DNA of 64,000 nt from Caldinitratiruptor microaerophilus (lineage in GTDB: Bacteria; Bacillota; Sulfobacillia; Symbiobacteriales; ZC4RG38): NCBI RefSeq assembly GCF_025999835.1, contig NZ_AP025628.1, positions 1,736,001-1,800,000 of the forward strand. Reading direction: 5' to 3'. Below the pieces are notes generated by a model. It saw nothing but the letters and a program-made list of their open reading frames with translations, did not search any database and was not told the DNA's origin. A program made the position numbers and the translations under genes. The first letter of the stretch is position 1, and the number at the start of each line of letters is the position of its first letter. This document shows, piece after piece, positions 43,630-51,676 of the stretch.

Positions 43630-45498
43630 ATGGGGTTCGACGGTCTCACCACGGCCGCCGTGGTCCGGGAGCTGCAGGCCGCCGTGGGCGCCCGCCTGAC
43701 GCGGATCCACCAGCCCCGGCCCTTCGAGCTCACGCTGGGCCTGCACCTCCCACCCGGGACCGAGGCCCCGCCCGATCTCCTGCTCTCCTGTCATCCCCGC
43801 CACGCCCGGGCCCATCTGAGCCAGGCGGTCCGGCGCAATCCCCCCCGGCCTCCCGCCTTCGCCGCCCTCCTCCGCAGCCGGATCGGGGGCGGCCGCATCG
43901 AGCGCGTGCGGCAGCCGGGGCGGGAGCGGGTGATCTCGATCGACGTGAGCGCGCGGGACGACCTTGGCAACCCGGTCACCTACACGCTGGTGGCCGAACT
44001 CATGGGCCGAAATTCGAACGTCGTGCTGCTGGCGCCGGCGAGCGGGCCCGACGAGGACCCGCACGGGGCCGGCCGGCGGATCGTCGACGCGATCCGGCGC
44101 GCGGGCGCCGAGCAGAACGCCTACCGCACCGTGCTGCCCGGGCAGCCCTACGTGCCGCCCCCGCCGCCGGGCAAGCTCGACCCCCTGGCCCTCGACCCGG
44201 CGGCGCTCTCGGACCGCCTCCGCGCCGCGGACGCCGCCACGCCCGCCTGGCAGGCGGTGCTTGCCTGCGTCGACGGCATCGGCCCGCTCGCGGCGCGGGA
44301 GGTCGCCGCGCGCGCCGGGCTGGAGGGTGCCCCGGCCGGGGACCTCGACAAGGAGGGTGCCCGCCGCCTCGCGGCGGCGGCGGCCGCGCTCTGGCAGGAG
44401 GTGCTTGCCGGTGAGCCGCGCGGCTTTCTCCTCTACGACCCGGAAGGGCGCCTGGCCGACTTCGCCCCCTTCCGCCCGGTGACCTGGACGGGGCAGGTCC
44501 GGGCGATGCGGTCTCTCTCGGCGGCCCTGGACACGTTCTTCGCGCTCCGCGAGGAGGAGGAGCAGGTCCGGACGCTGGCTGCCGACCTGCGCCGCGCCCT
44601 CCTCGCGGCCCGGCAGCGCACCGCCCGCAAGGCCCAGGCGCAGGAGGCCGAGCTGGCCGAGGTGGGTGACCCGGAGCAGCTGCGCCGCTTTGGCGAGACG
44701 CTGCTCGCCCACCTGTGGCAGGTCCCCCGCGGCGCCGCCGAGGTGACGCTGCCCGACCTCTACGACCCGGCGGCGCCCCCCGTCCGGATCGCCCTCGACC
44801 CCGACAGGACGCCGGCGGAGAACGCGCAGGCGTACTTCCGCCGGTACCAGAAGGCCCGCAGCGCCCGGGACGCCATCGCCGCGCAGCTCGAGCGCAGCCG
44901 GGCCGCGCTGGCCCACCTCGAGGAGCTGGCGGCGCGCCTCGAGCAGGCGTCCTCCCTCCCCGATCTGGAGGCGATCCACCGGGAGCTCACGGCTGCCGGC
45001 CACCAGGCGACCGGCCGCGGCGCCGCGGGCGGGCCGGCCAAGGCCGCCCCGCCCCGCCCCAACGGGGCGAGCGGACCGCTCGTACTTCGGTCGCGGGACG
45101 GGCTGGAGATCTGGGTGGGCCGCAGCGGCCGCCAGAACGACGAGCTGACCCTGCGGCTCGCCGCCCCGACCGACGTGTGGTTGCACGCACAGAAGATCCC
45201 GGGGGCACACGTCATCCTGCGTGTGCCCCCGGGCACGGAGCCGACCGAACGGAGCCTCGAGGACGCCGCTGTGCTCGCGGCCTTCTTCTCCCGGGCCCGC
45301 CACTCGGCGAACGTCCCCGTCGACTACACCCTGTGCCGCCACGTGCGGAAGCCGCCGGGGGCCCGGCCGGGCATGGTGATCTATGAGCGGCAGCGCACCG
45401 TCCACGTGACCCCGGACCCCGAGCGCCACCCGATCCTCCGGCAGTTGCCGGAGGAAGCGCCTCAGTCGCCGGAACGCCCGGACACGGCCTCCGGGTAG
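43630..45498 (+). CDS. rqcH: RqcH (NFACT family, ribosome-associated quality control)
   Basis: 622 residues. NFACT-N start 'MGFDGLTTAAVVRELQAAVG', 'RNSNVVLLAPA'; a helix-hairpin-helix and coiled coil in the middle (about residues 325-460, 'AQAEELAEVGD'-like charged heptads); C-terminal NFACT-R 'PTDVWLHAQKIPGAHVILRV' and 'VDYTLCRHVRKPPGARPGMV'. Recruits tRNA-Ala to stalled 50S subunits and adds alanine tails. ATG 43630 with AGGAGGTG upstream. Its 3' end overlaps the malic enzyme gene by 37 bases. Confidence 0.94.
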   Translation: MGFDGLTTAAVVRELQAAVGARLTRIHQPRPFELTLGLHLPPGTEAPPDLLLSCHPRHARAHLSQAVRRNPPRPPAFAALLRSRIGGGRIERVRQPGRERVISIDVSARDDLGNPVTYTLVAELMGRNSNVVLLAPASGPDEDPHGAGRRIVDAIRRAGAEQNAYRTVLPGQPYVPPPPPGKLDPLALDPAALSDRLRAADAATPAWQAVLACVDGIGPLAAREVAARAGLEGAPAGDLDKEGARRLAAAAAALWQEVLAGEPRGFLLYDPEGRLADFAPFRPVTWTGQVRAMRSLSAALDTFFALREEEEQVRTLAADLRRALLAARQRTARKAQAQEAELAEVGDPEQLRRFGETLLAHLWQVPRGAAEVTLPDLYDPAAPPVRIALDPDRTPAENAQAYFRRYQKARSARDAIAAQLERSRAALAHLEELAARLEQASSLPDLEAIHRELTAAGHQATGRGAAGGPAKAAPPRPNGASGPLVLRSRDGLEIWVGRSGRQNDELTLRLAAPTDVWLHAQKIPGAHVILRVPPGTEPTERSLEDAAVLAAFFSRARHSANVPVDYTLCRHVRKPPGARPGMVIYERQRTVHVTPDPERHPILRQLPEEAPQSPERPDTASG

Positions 45499-46931
45499 CG
45501 CCCGTCCCGGACCACGTCCCGCCGCTCGCGCCGCGCCACGCCCGTGGCGTAGGCCGCCTCGATCACGGCCTGGCTCACGGCGTCCACCACCCGGCGGTTG
45601 AAGACGCTGGGGATGATGTATTCCTCGGACAGCTCGGCGTCGCTCACGACCCCGGCGATGGCGCGGGCGGCCGCCAGCTTCATCTCCTCGTTGATGGTGC
45701 GGGCCCGGCAGTCGAGCGCCCCCCGGAAGATGCCGGGGAAGCAGAGCAGGTTGTTCACCTGGTTCGGGTAGTCGCTGCGCCCCGTCGCCAGCACCCGCAC
45801 GTGCGGGGCGGCCACCTCGGGCTCGATCTCCGGTTCGGGGTTGGCCATCGCGAAGACGATGGGGTCCTTGGCCATGCGCCGGAGGTGCCCCACGTTGAGC
45901 ACCCCGGGGCCCGACACCCCGACGAACACGTCGGCCCCGTCGATCGCGTCCGCCAGGTTGCCCGTGATCCCCTCCGGATTCGTGTGCTGGGCGATCCACG
46001 TCCACATCGGGTTCTGCGGGTACTCCTTGCCCCGCTCGATGATCCCCATGCGGTCAACGCCGATCACGTTCTGCACGCCGGCCTCGAGCAGGAGCCGGAT
46101 GACCGCCGACCCGGCGGCGCCGATCCCCACCACTACCACCTTCAGGTCCTCCAGGCGCTTGCCCACCAGCTTCACGGCGTTCAGGAGCCCCGCCAGGACG
46201 ACCACGGCCGTGCCGTGCTGGTCGTCGTGGAAGACCGGGATGTCCAGTTCCTCTTTCAGCCGCTCCTCGATGTAGAAGCAGCGCGGCGAGGAGATGTCCT
46301 CGAGGTTAATGCCGCCGAAGCCGGGGGCCAGGCGCTTCACGATCTGGACGATCTCGTCGGGGTCCTTCGTGTCCAGGCAGATGGGCACGGCGTCCACGTT
46401 GGCGAACTGCTTGAACAGCATCGCCTTGCCCTCCATCACCGGGAGGGCGGCCGCCGGGCCGATGTCCCCGAGCCCCAGCACCGCGGTGCCGTCGGTGACG
46501 ACGGCGACCGTGTTGCGCTTCATCGTGAGGGAGAACACCTTGGCAGGGTCCTGGTGGATGGCCTGGCACACCCGCGCCACGCCGGGCGTGTACACCATGG
46601 ACAGGTCGTCCCGGTTCTTCACCGGGATCTTGGGCGTGACCTCGATCTTGCCGCCGAGATGGGCAAGGAAGACGCGGTCGGAGACGTTGATGACCCGGAC
46701 GCCGGGCAGCGCCGAGACCGCAGCCACCACGCGCTCGCCCTGGTCGGGGCTGTCCACCCCGACGGTCACGTCGCGGACAACCGACTCCTTGCCGGCCTGG
46801 ATGAGGTCGACGGCCATGATGTCCCCGCCGGCGGCACCGATGGCCGTGGCCACATAGCCGAAAATGCTGTGCGTGTTCTTGATCTCGAGTCGCAGGATGA
46901 GCCGAATCCCGCCTGCTCGCTCGAAGGCCAA
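45462..46931 (-). CDS. NAD-dependent malic enzyme with N-terminal ACT domain
   Basis: 489 residues from TTG 46931 (GAGGGGG eight bases upstream). An ACT domain covers about residues 8-80 ('TAIGAAGGDIMAVDLIQ'). The malic part has 'YTPGVARVCQAI', 'TDGTAVLGLGDIG', 'VFHDDQHGTAVVVLAGLLNA', and the NAD site 'VVVGIGAAGSAV'. Decarboxylates malate to pyruvate. A GTG at 47036 would add 35 residues that look non-coding; the promoter found at 46994-47023 lies between, favouring TTG. C-terminal codons overlap rqcH tail to tail. Confidence 0.93.
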   Translation of the reverse strand: MAFERAGGIRLILRLEIKNTHSIFGYVATAIGAAGGDIMAVDLIQAGKESVVRDVTVGVDSPDQGERVVAAVSALPGVRVINVSDRVFLAHLGGKIEVTPKIPVKNRDDLSMVYTPGVARVCQAIHQDPAKVFSLTMKRNTVAVVTDGTAVLGLGDIGPAAALPVMEGKAMLFKQFANVDAVPICLDTKDPDEIVQIVKRLAPGFGGINLEDISSPRCFYIEERLKEELDIPVFHDDQHGTAVVVLAGLLNAVKLVGKRLEDLKVVVVGIGAAGSAVIRLLLEAGVQNVIGVDRMGIIERGKEYPQNPMWTWIAQHTNPEGITGNLADAIDGADVFVGVSGPGVLNVGHLRRMAKDPIVFAMANPEPEIEPEVAAPHVRVLATGRSDYPNQVNNLLCFPGIFRGALDCRARTINEEMKLAAARAIAGVVSDAELSEEYIIPSVFNRRVVDAVSQAVIEAAYATGVARRERRDVVRDGRYPEAVSGRSGD

Positions 46932-46993
46932 GGCATGAGCCCCCTCGGTGGGAACCGAATCCGTGGACTGGCCGGACGATCGTTCACGGACCG

Positions 46994-47023
46994 ATTCTAC
47001 CTCAGGCAAAACCTGTTTGTCAT
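46994..47023 (-). promoter_or_regulatory. Promoter of the malic enzyme gene
   Basis: ATGACA (47023-47018), 18-bp spacer, TAGAAT (46999-46994). Its position inside the longer reading frame supports the TTG start at 46931. Confidence 0.6.
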
Positions 47024-47222
47024 CGGGGAGGGTCACGGTTGGCCGGCCCTCCCGAACTCGCGCTTATCCCGGCCGGCGACCCGCCCGGGAGGCCCGAGCC
47101 GGCTCACCGGCCCTGCCTGTTCGGGCAGTCCGCACGTTTTGACGGTAGCGACATAACATGGTGACCGACAACACACGGGACCCCTGCAGCTCTCCTGCGA
47201 ACACCGAAAGGCGGGGTCATGC

Positions 47223-48518
47223 GTGACGGTCACCGCTCCAGTGCTCTTCCTGCTCCTCCTGGGCGCCCTCGGGCTCGCGCTGGCGGCCGGGGCGGCCCCG
47301 GGTCACCTCTGGCTCCCCGTCCTCCAGGCGGTCTACGCGCGGTACCGGAGGCGCCTCTCGGGGAACAACCGCCTCTCCGTGCTCCTGCGGGGCCGGCGCG
47401 TGATTCTCCTGTTCTCCCCCGGCTGCCCGCCAGGGCGCTGCCTCGAACTGGCCCGGGCGATGGGCGCCCGGGACTCTCGCTTCCTGCCCCTGGTTCACGG
47501 CGTGGCCTGCCGCCTCCCCTCCCGGGCTTTGCGCCGCGTCCCCGGTGGCCTGGCGATCTCGGAGGCCCGGGCGCGGGCCGATACCCGGGCGATGCTCGTC
47601 CACGTGGAGGACGACGTCCCGATCTTCGCCTCGGACCTTCCGTTCCTGGACTGGCTGTGCCGCCGCCGCACCCTGTCCGGGCAGCAGGTACCGTGGGGCG
47701 TGGAGCGCATCGAGGCCCCCGCCGCCTGGCCCCAATCCCGGGGTGAGGGCGTGCGGGTGGCCGTGATGGACACGGGGATCGACCTGCGCCATCCGGACCT
47801 CCAGGACCGCCTGCGGCCGGGCTACAACGCGCTGCGGCCGGGCAGCCGTCCTCAGGACGACAACGGCCACGGGACCCACGTCGCCGGGACCGTGGCCGCC
47901 ACCGACAACGGGATCGGGGTGGTGGGCGTTGCCCCCCGCGCCCTCCTGCACCCCGTCAAGGTGCTCGACCGGTGGGGCAGCGGTCTCCTGTCGGACCTGG
48001 TCGAGGGCATGCGCTGGTGCGCGGAGAACGGCATGCAGGTCGTGAACATGAGCTTCGGCACGACCCAGGACAGCCGTACCCTGCGCGAGGCGGTCCGCCG
48101 CCTCCGCGACGCCGGCGCCGTGATCGTCGCGGCGGCCGGCAACGAGGGCCCGCCCGGCGAGGGTCAGCGCTCGAGCGTCACCTATCCCGCCCGCTACCCG
48201 GAGGTCATCGCGGTGAGCGCGGTGGATGTGGAGGACCACACCGCCCGCTTCAGCAGCCGCGGGCCCGAGGTGGACGTGGCGGCGCCGGGCGTCGGCATTC
48301 CCTCCACCTGGCCCGGGGGACGGTACCGCTCGCTGAGCGGCACCTCGATGGCCGCCCCGCATGTGTCGGGGGTGGCCGCCCTCGTGCTGGCGGCCGGGGG
48401 CGACCTGTCTCCGGACGAGGTGCGGGCCCGAATCACCGGCACGGCAGAGGATCTCGGCCTGCCCCCGGCCGAACAGGGTGCCGGGCTCGTGAACGCCCGC
48501 CGGGCGGTGGCCGGGTAA
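47223..48518 (+). CDS. Subtilisin-family serine protease (S8)
   Basis: 431 residues. A hydrophobic N-terminal helix (residues 4-25) acts as signal or anchor. Residues about 40-150 look like a propeptide. Catalytic triad: Asp 183 ('VAVMDTGID'), His 216 ('DNGHGTHVAG'), Ser 375 ('LSGTSMAAPHVSG'); oxyanion Asn in 'AAAGNEGP'. Two or more cysteines in the prodomain ('SPGCPPGRC') are unusual. GTG 47223 with AAAGGCGGGG upstream. Ends just before a strong terminator. Confidence 0.94.
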   Translation: MTVTAPVLFLLLLGALGLALAAGAAPGHLWLPVLQAVYARYRRRLSGNNRLSVLLRGRRVILLFSPGCPPGRCLELARAMGARDSRFLPLVHGVACRLPSRALRRVPGGLAISEARARADTRAMLVHVEDDVPIFASDLPFLDWLCRRRTLSGQQVPWGVERIEAPAAWPQSRGEGVRVAVMDTGIDLRHPDLQDRLRPGYNALRPGSRPQDDNGHGTHVAGTVAATDNGIGVVGVAPRALLHPVKVLDRWGSGLLSDLVEGMRWCAENGMQVVNMSFGTTQDSRTLREAVRRLRDAGAVIVAAAGNEGPPGEGQRSSVTYPARYPEVIAVSAVDVEDHTARFSSRGPEVDVAAPGVGIPSTWPGGRYRSLSGTSMAAPHVSGVAALVLAAGGDLSPDEVRARITGTAEDLGLPPAEQGAGLVNARRAVAG

Positions 48519-48542
48519 CGATCCCCCCGGAGGACGCGCAGA

Positions 48543-48582
48543 GGCGAGACCCGCTGCCGCAGGGGCGCGGGTCTCGCCTTTC
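48543..48582 (+). terminator. Terminator of the subtilase gene
   Basis: GGCGAGACCCGC (48543-48554) pairs with GCGGGTCTCGCC (48567-48578), 12-bp perfect stem, followed by TTTCC. It also separates the subtilase from the convergent gene that ends eight bases further on. Confidence 0.85.
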
Positions 48583-48589
48583 CGTCACC

Positions 48590-49255
48590 TCAGTGCTGAT
48601 GGTGCTGGACGGCCTGGCGCAGGGCGGAGATGAACATCGACTCGGGTACCCGGCCTTCGAACGAATGCACGTGATCGCCGACCTTGATGATCGTCTTGGG
48701 GACGGCGTACACGCTGTGTTCCCGCGAGTAGTCGGGGAACTCGGCGGCGTCGATCATCGCCCCGCGGATGCGAGGGTTCACCATGGCCGCCATGTGAGCC
48801 ATGCGCACGGCATGGGGGCAGTGCGGTCAGGTGGGGGTCGTGAACACCTCCAGGACCACGTCCTGCTGGATCGCCTGGATCGCCGCCCGGCCCTGCTGGC
48901 TCAGGTCGTCCTTGCCGGTCGACAGGTCGACGATGTCCTCCAGGAGCGGCATGAACTCCCGGCCCAGCGGGGCCCCGTAGAAGCGGATCCCGCGGTCGCG
49001 CCCCTCGGGGTCCAGCAGCAGGAGCGCCGGAAGGCGGTCGATCACGTACTGCGCTGCCTCCGGGCTGCCCGCCGCGTACTCCTCGAAGGAAAGCTTGTCG
49101 GTCAGCTCGGCCAGCTCGCCCATGAGCTCCCGGGTGGCATCCACGTACGGGTTCCCGCCGCCGGGCTCGGCGACCAGGATGGCCTTCACCGGCCGCTGGA
49201 GCTGCCCGAAGTAGGCCCGGACCTGGTTCTTGTTCGCCTCGGTCATGATCGGCAC
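48590..49255 (-). CDS. Selenocysteine-containing protein disulfide oxidoreductase (PDO, two thioredoxin folds)
   Basis: 222 codons including the final stop if the in-frame TGA at 48829-48827 is read as selenocysteine (residue 143). The motif is then T-P-T-U-P-H-C-P-H-A, i.e. the CxxC site of the second thioredoxin unit with Sec in the first position; the reading frame continues with proper PDO features 'YAVPKTIIKVGDHVHSFEG' (cis-Pro) to the end. The first unit (residues about 15-120) has lost its CxxC. PDOs are ~220-230 residues and reduce or form disulfides in the cytoplasm, often in thermophiles. GTG 49255 has AGGAGG eight bases upstream. Alternative: a nonsense mutation or sequencing error. 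Confidence 0.85.
48799..48829 (-). promoter_or_regulatory. SECIS-like hairpin after the in-frame UGA
   Basis: After UGA (48829-48827), CCATGC (48815-48810) pairs with GCATGG (48804-48799), loop CGTGC containing GU at nucleotides 19-20 after the UGA. In E. coli fdhF the GU of the apical loop is at about nucleotides 20-21, so the spacing fits a SelB-binding bacterial SECIS. Confidence 0.65.
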
Positions 49256-49347
49256 CGGCAACACCTCCTCTGCCTCGTGATCACCGGTGCCCACGGAGGA
49301 TGGCCCACGCCCTCCCCCGGCCGCGACCGAGCCCCGGCTTGCCCTTC

Positions 49348-49376
49348 ACCCTATCACCGGGGCGCGGGGCTGTCAA
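49348..49376 (-). promoter_or_regulatory. Promoter of the PDO selenoprotein gene
   Basis: TTGACA (49376-49371), 17-bp spacer, TAGGGT (49353-49348) with TGA just before the -10 (extended). It overlaps the leuB stop codon. Confidence 0.65.
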
Positions 49377-50439
49377 GGCGCGCCACCACCGCGTCGCCCA
49401 TCTCCGCGGTGGACACCAGCCGCGTGCCCTCCTCGCGGATGTCGGGGGTCCGGTAGCCGTCCCTCAACGCCGCCGCCACGGCGGCCTGCACGGCGTCCGC
49501 CGCCCCGGGTTGGTCCAGCGAGTACCGCAGGAGCATCTCGACGCAGAGGATCGCCGCCAGCGGGTTGGCCACGCCCTTGCCCGCGATGTCCGGGGCGGTA
49601 CCGTGGATGGGCTCGTAGAGCCCCGCGCGGCCGCTGCCCAGGCTGGCGGACGGCAACAGGCCGATGGACCCCGCCAGGGTCGAGGCTTCGTCCGTCAGTA
49701 TGTCCCCGAACGTGTTCTCCGTCACGATGACGTCGAACTGGCGCGGGTTCCGGATGAGCTGCATGGCACAGTTGTCCACGTACATGTGGCTCAGCTGCAC
49801 ATCGGGGTACTCCCGGGCCACCTCTTCCGCCAGCTCGCGCCAGCGGCGGGAGGTCGCCATCACGTTCGCCTTGTCGACCGAGACCACCCGTCCCCGGCGC
49901 CGGCGGGCCGCCTGCAGCGCCACGTGGAGGACACGGCGGATCTCCGCGTCCGTGTAGACGCAGGTGTCGATCGTCCGGTCCCCGTCCCGGCCCTTGGGCT
50001 GGCCGAAGTACAGGCCGCCCGTCAGCTCGCGGACGATCAGGATGTCGACGCCACCCTCCAAGATCTCCGGCCGGAGAGGCGAGGTGTGCAGGAGCGGCTC
50101 CCACGTGACCACGGGCCGCAGGTTGGCGAAGAGGTCGAGTTCCTTGCGCAGACCGAGGATCCCGCGCTCGGGGCGCTTCTCGAGCGGGAGGTGGTCCCAC
50201 TTGTCCCCCCCCACCGCGCCGAAGAGGATGGCGTCCGCCCAGCGGGCGAGTTCGAGGGTTTCCGGGGGCAGCGGGTCGCCGGTCGCATCGTACGCCGCCC
50301 CGCCGACCAGGCCCTCGCGGACCTCGAACGAGAGCCCGTGGCGCTCGCCGACGGCGCGGAGGACCTTGAGCGCCTCCGCCGTGACCTCGGGGCCGATGCC
50401 GTCGCCGGGCAGGACCGCAATCCGGTACGTCTGAGTCAT
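49354..50439 (-). CDS. leuB: 3-isopropylmalate dehydrogenase
   Basis: 361 residues. '[20 protein letters not shown]', 'GAVGGDKWD', '[14 protein letters not shown]', '[10 protein letters not shown]', '[14 protein letters not shown]', '[10 protein letters not shown]', '[15 protein letters not shown]' and '[13 protein letters not shown]' are the LeuB signature rather than isocitrate dehydrogenase. NAD-dependent oxidative decarboxylation in leucine synthesis. ATG 50439 behind CAGGAGG. Stands alone: no leuA, leuC or leuD neighbours in the window. Confidence 0.97.
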   Translation of the reverse strand: MTQTYRIAVLPGDGIGPEVTAEALKVLRAVGERHGLSFEVREGLVGGAAYDATGDPLPPETLELARWADAILFGAVGGDKWDHLPLEKRPERGILGLRKELDLFANLRPVVTWEPLLHTSPLRPEILEGGVDILIVRELTGGLYFGQPKGRDGDRTIDTCVYTDAEIRRVLHVALQAARRRRGRVVSVDKANVMATSRRWRELAEEVAREYPDVQLSHMYVDNCAMQLIRNPRQFDVIVTENTFGDILTDEASTLAGSIGLLPSASLGSGRAGLYEPIHGTAPDIAGKGVANPLAAILCVEMLLRYSLDQPGAADAVQAAVAAALRDGYRTPDIREEGTRLVSTAEMGDAVVARLDSPAPR

Positions 50440-50717
50440 GTGCGAAGCCTCCTGCAAGATGGCGGCTGATAGGATGGATACCAGTCTCTTGCCCATTCGG
50501 CAGCGCGGGCGCGGTTCCTCCCGCGGACGAACCCCGCCGGGGCCCAGATGGACGGTCCCGCGTTCCCCCCAGTGAACCTCCAGTGGACGACCGGTTCGGA
50601 CTGACCCCGGCCCGCCAGAATGAGCAGAAGCCTCATGCCGCACGAAGAACCGATCGGCCGGTCCCTCCGGGGACCGGCCTGGTGGATCGCGTTCCTCCGG
50701 CCTTCGGCGGGCCGTCT
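50440..50717 (-). other. Intergenic region upstream of leuB
   Basis: 278 bases. It holds a 10-bp hairpin (GGCCGGTCCC / GGGACCGGCC, 50656-50679) without a T run, and a short frame starting at 50636 with four Leu codons in its first seven, lacking a ribosome site. No clear promoter or riboswitch was identified. Confidence 0.4.
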
Positions 50718-50972
50718 TCAGTCCGCTGCGGCGCTGCTCGAGGAGCTCGACGAGCTGGAATCCGACTTGGACCCGGAGCTCGTGTTCCCCCACTTCTTGC
50801 CCACGCCGTGGTGGCCGTTCTCCAGGCCGTGGGCCGCGAACACGGAGATCAGCTTCCGCGCCCCGACGTGCCCGCACTGGGGGCACTTCCGGCCGGCGCC
50901 GTCCTCATCGAAGCGGCACAGCTCCTCGAATACGTGGCCGCAGTTCTCACACCGGAACTCGTAGATCGGCAC
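50718..50972 (-). CDS. FmdB-type zinc-ribbon protein under CIRCE control
   Basis: 84 residues. The zinc ribbon is '[20 protein letters not shown]...[14 protein letters not shown]' (CxxC...CxxC, the FmdB/PF09723 pattern), followed by a Gly/His-rich stretch and a Ser-rich tail (nine consecutive Ser). Function unknown; FmdB-type proteins are proposed regulators. GTG 50972 with AGGAGGGGGG. The promoter directly upstream is overlapped by a perfect CIRCE operator, so HrcA should repress it and heat shock induce it. Confidence 0.9.
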   Translation of the reverse strand: MPIYEFRCENCGHVFEELCRFDEDGAGRKCPQCGHVGARKLISVFAAHGLENGHHGVGKKWGNTSSGSKSDSSSSSSSSSAAAD

Positions 50973-51028
50973 CCTCGTCCCCCCTCCTGCATCGGGCCTT
51001 GCCGGCCGCGGCATGTACCTGGAATGGA

Positions 51029-51066
51029 ATGATAGGCAGCTAGCACTCGCTCGTCAAGAGTGCTAA
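51029..51066 (-). promoter_or_regulatory. CIRCE operator overlapping the promoter of the FmdB-type gene
   Basis: TAGCACTC (51041-51048), nine-base spacer, GAGTGCTAA (51058-51066): the CIRCE inverted repeat with correct N9 spacing. On the minus strand TTGACG (51057-51052), 17-bp spacer, TATCAT (51034-51029) places the -35 inside the CIRCE spacer, the classic HrcA repression layout. No groESL or dnaK is here. Confidence 0.92.
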
Positions 51067-51434
51067 CGGGAGCAGGCTTCGGGATGGCCCGACCCGGGCA
51101 GATACCCAGGTGCTGGGTCTATTGGCTTGATATCCCTCAAAGAGGCAAGAAGTGCGACTCGGGAAAAACCGCTGTGTTGCACCGATTGCCCCTTAGGGGC
51201 CCGCGCGCAGGCGGGAGGGAGACATAACATTGGATTTAGGTCGACCTGCAGCCCCCACCAGGTCGGTTTCGACCGCGCGGCCGGGCTCGTGAGCCGGCGG
51301 TGGGGCAAGAAATGCTCCATGAAGCCGCGGGCTTCATGGCACGGAATGCCTCTCGGCCCGACAAGCGAAACGCTGTACCGCCACGGGGAACACGACGGCG
51401 GCGGCGGGGAAGCGCGGGGTCACGCCCCCTCCCC
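51067..51434. other. Gene-free stretch with a branched hairpin element
   Basis: No coding region is supported. 51253-51305 folds as a three-way junction: outer stem CCCCACC / GGTGGGG (51253-51259 / 51299-51305), hairpin 51261-51274 (GGTCG-GTTT-CGACC), hairpin 51280-51298 (GCCGG.CTC-GT-GAG-CCGGC with one bulge). A separate 10-bp hairpin with a three-base loop, CCATGAAGCC / GGCTTCATGG, is at 51317-51339. The latter looks like IS200/IS605-type right-end hairpins, but no transposase or TnpB remains recognisable. Confidence 0.5.
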
Positions 51435-51629
51435 GGCTCCGCGCGCGCTTGCCAGGAGTTCGAGGCCCTGCGGACCGTACCCGGATCGGCGAAGGACCGG
51501 GTGGCGATCGCCCTGACCCCGGCCCGCGCCCGGGGGACACCACCCCGGCCGCGAGGGGGCGAGAGTCGGCGACCATCCCCGCCCGCCCTCGCCGGGGTCC
51601 CGGGCGGCGACCGAGAACGTGGCGACCGG
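51435..51629 (-). pseudogene. Decayed N-terminal fragment of a DUF1028 gene
   Basis: Leftward reading gives 'PVATFSVAARDP' in one frame, then 'RARAGVRAIATRSFA' in a second, then 'GYGPQGLELLAS' in a third. These align in order with 'PVATFSIVARDP', 'WARAGVGAIATQSFA' and 'TYGPKGLELLAG' of the intact DUF1028 gene at 28089-28970. At least two frameshifts and no downstream part remain, so it is a relic. Confidence 0.85.
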
Positions 51630-51676
51630 AGCGGCCGGAGGGGCAATCCGCGAAGGGAATCCCGCCTTCCGGGCAC

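Noticed and set aside
50436-50636. Leucine-rich leader peptide for leuB attenuation
   Set aside because: Four Leu codons occur early, but there is no ribosome site, no following terminator-antiterminator pair and the frame runs to the leuB start.
50440-50640. Leucine T-box before leuB
   Set aside because: The closest match to the T-box core has a mismatch and a missing base, and no terminator follows.
51127-51516. Remains of a TnpB C terminus
   Set aside because: A few Cys/His residues appear in one frame, but the order of TnpB zinc-finger motifs cannot be followed; only the hairpins are kept as a hint.
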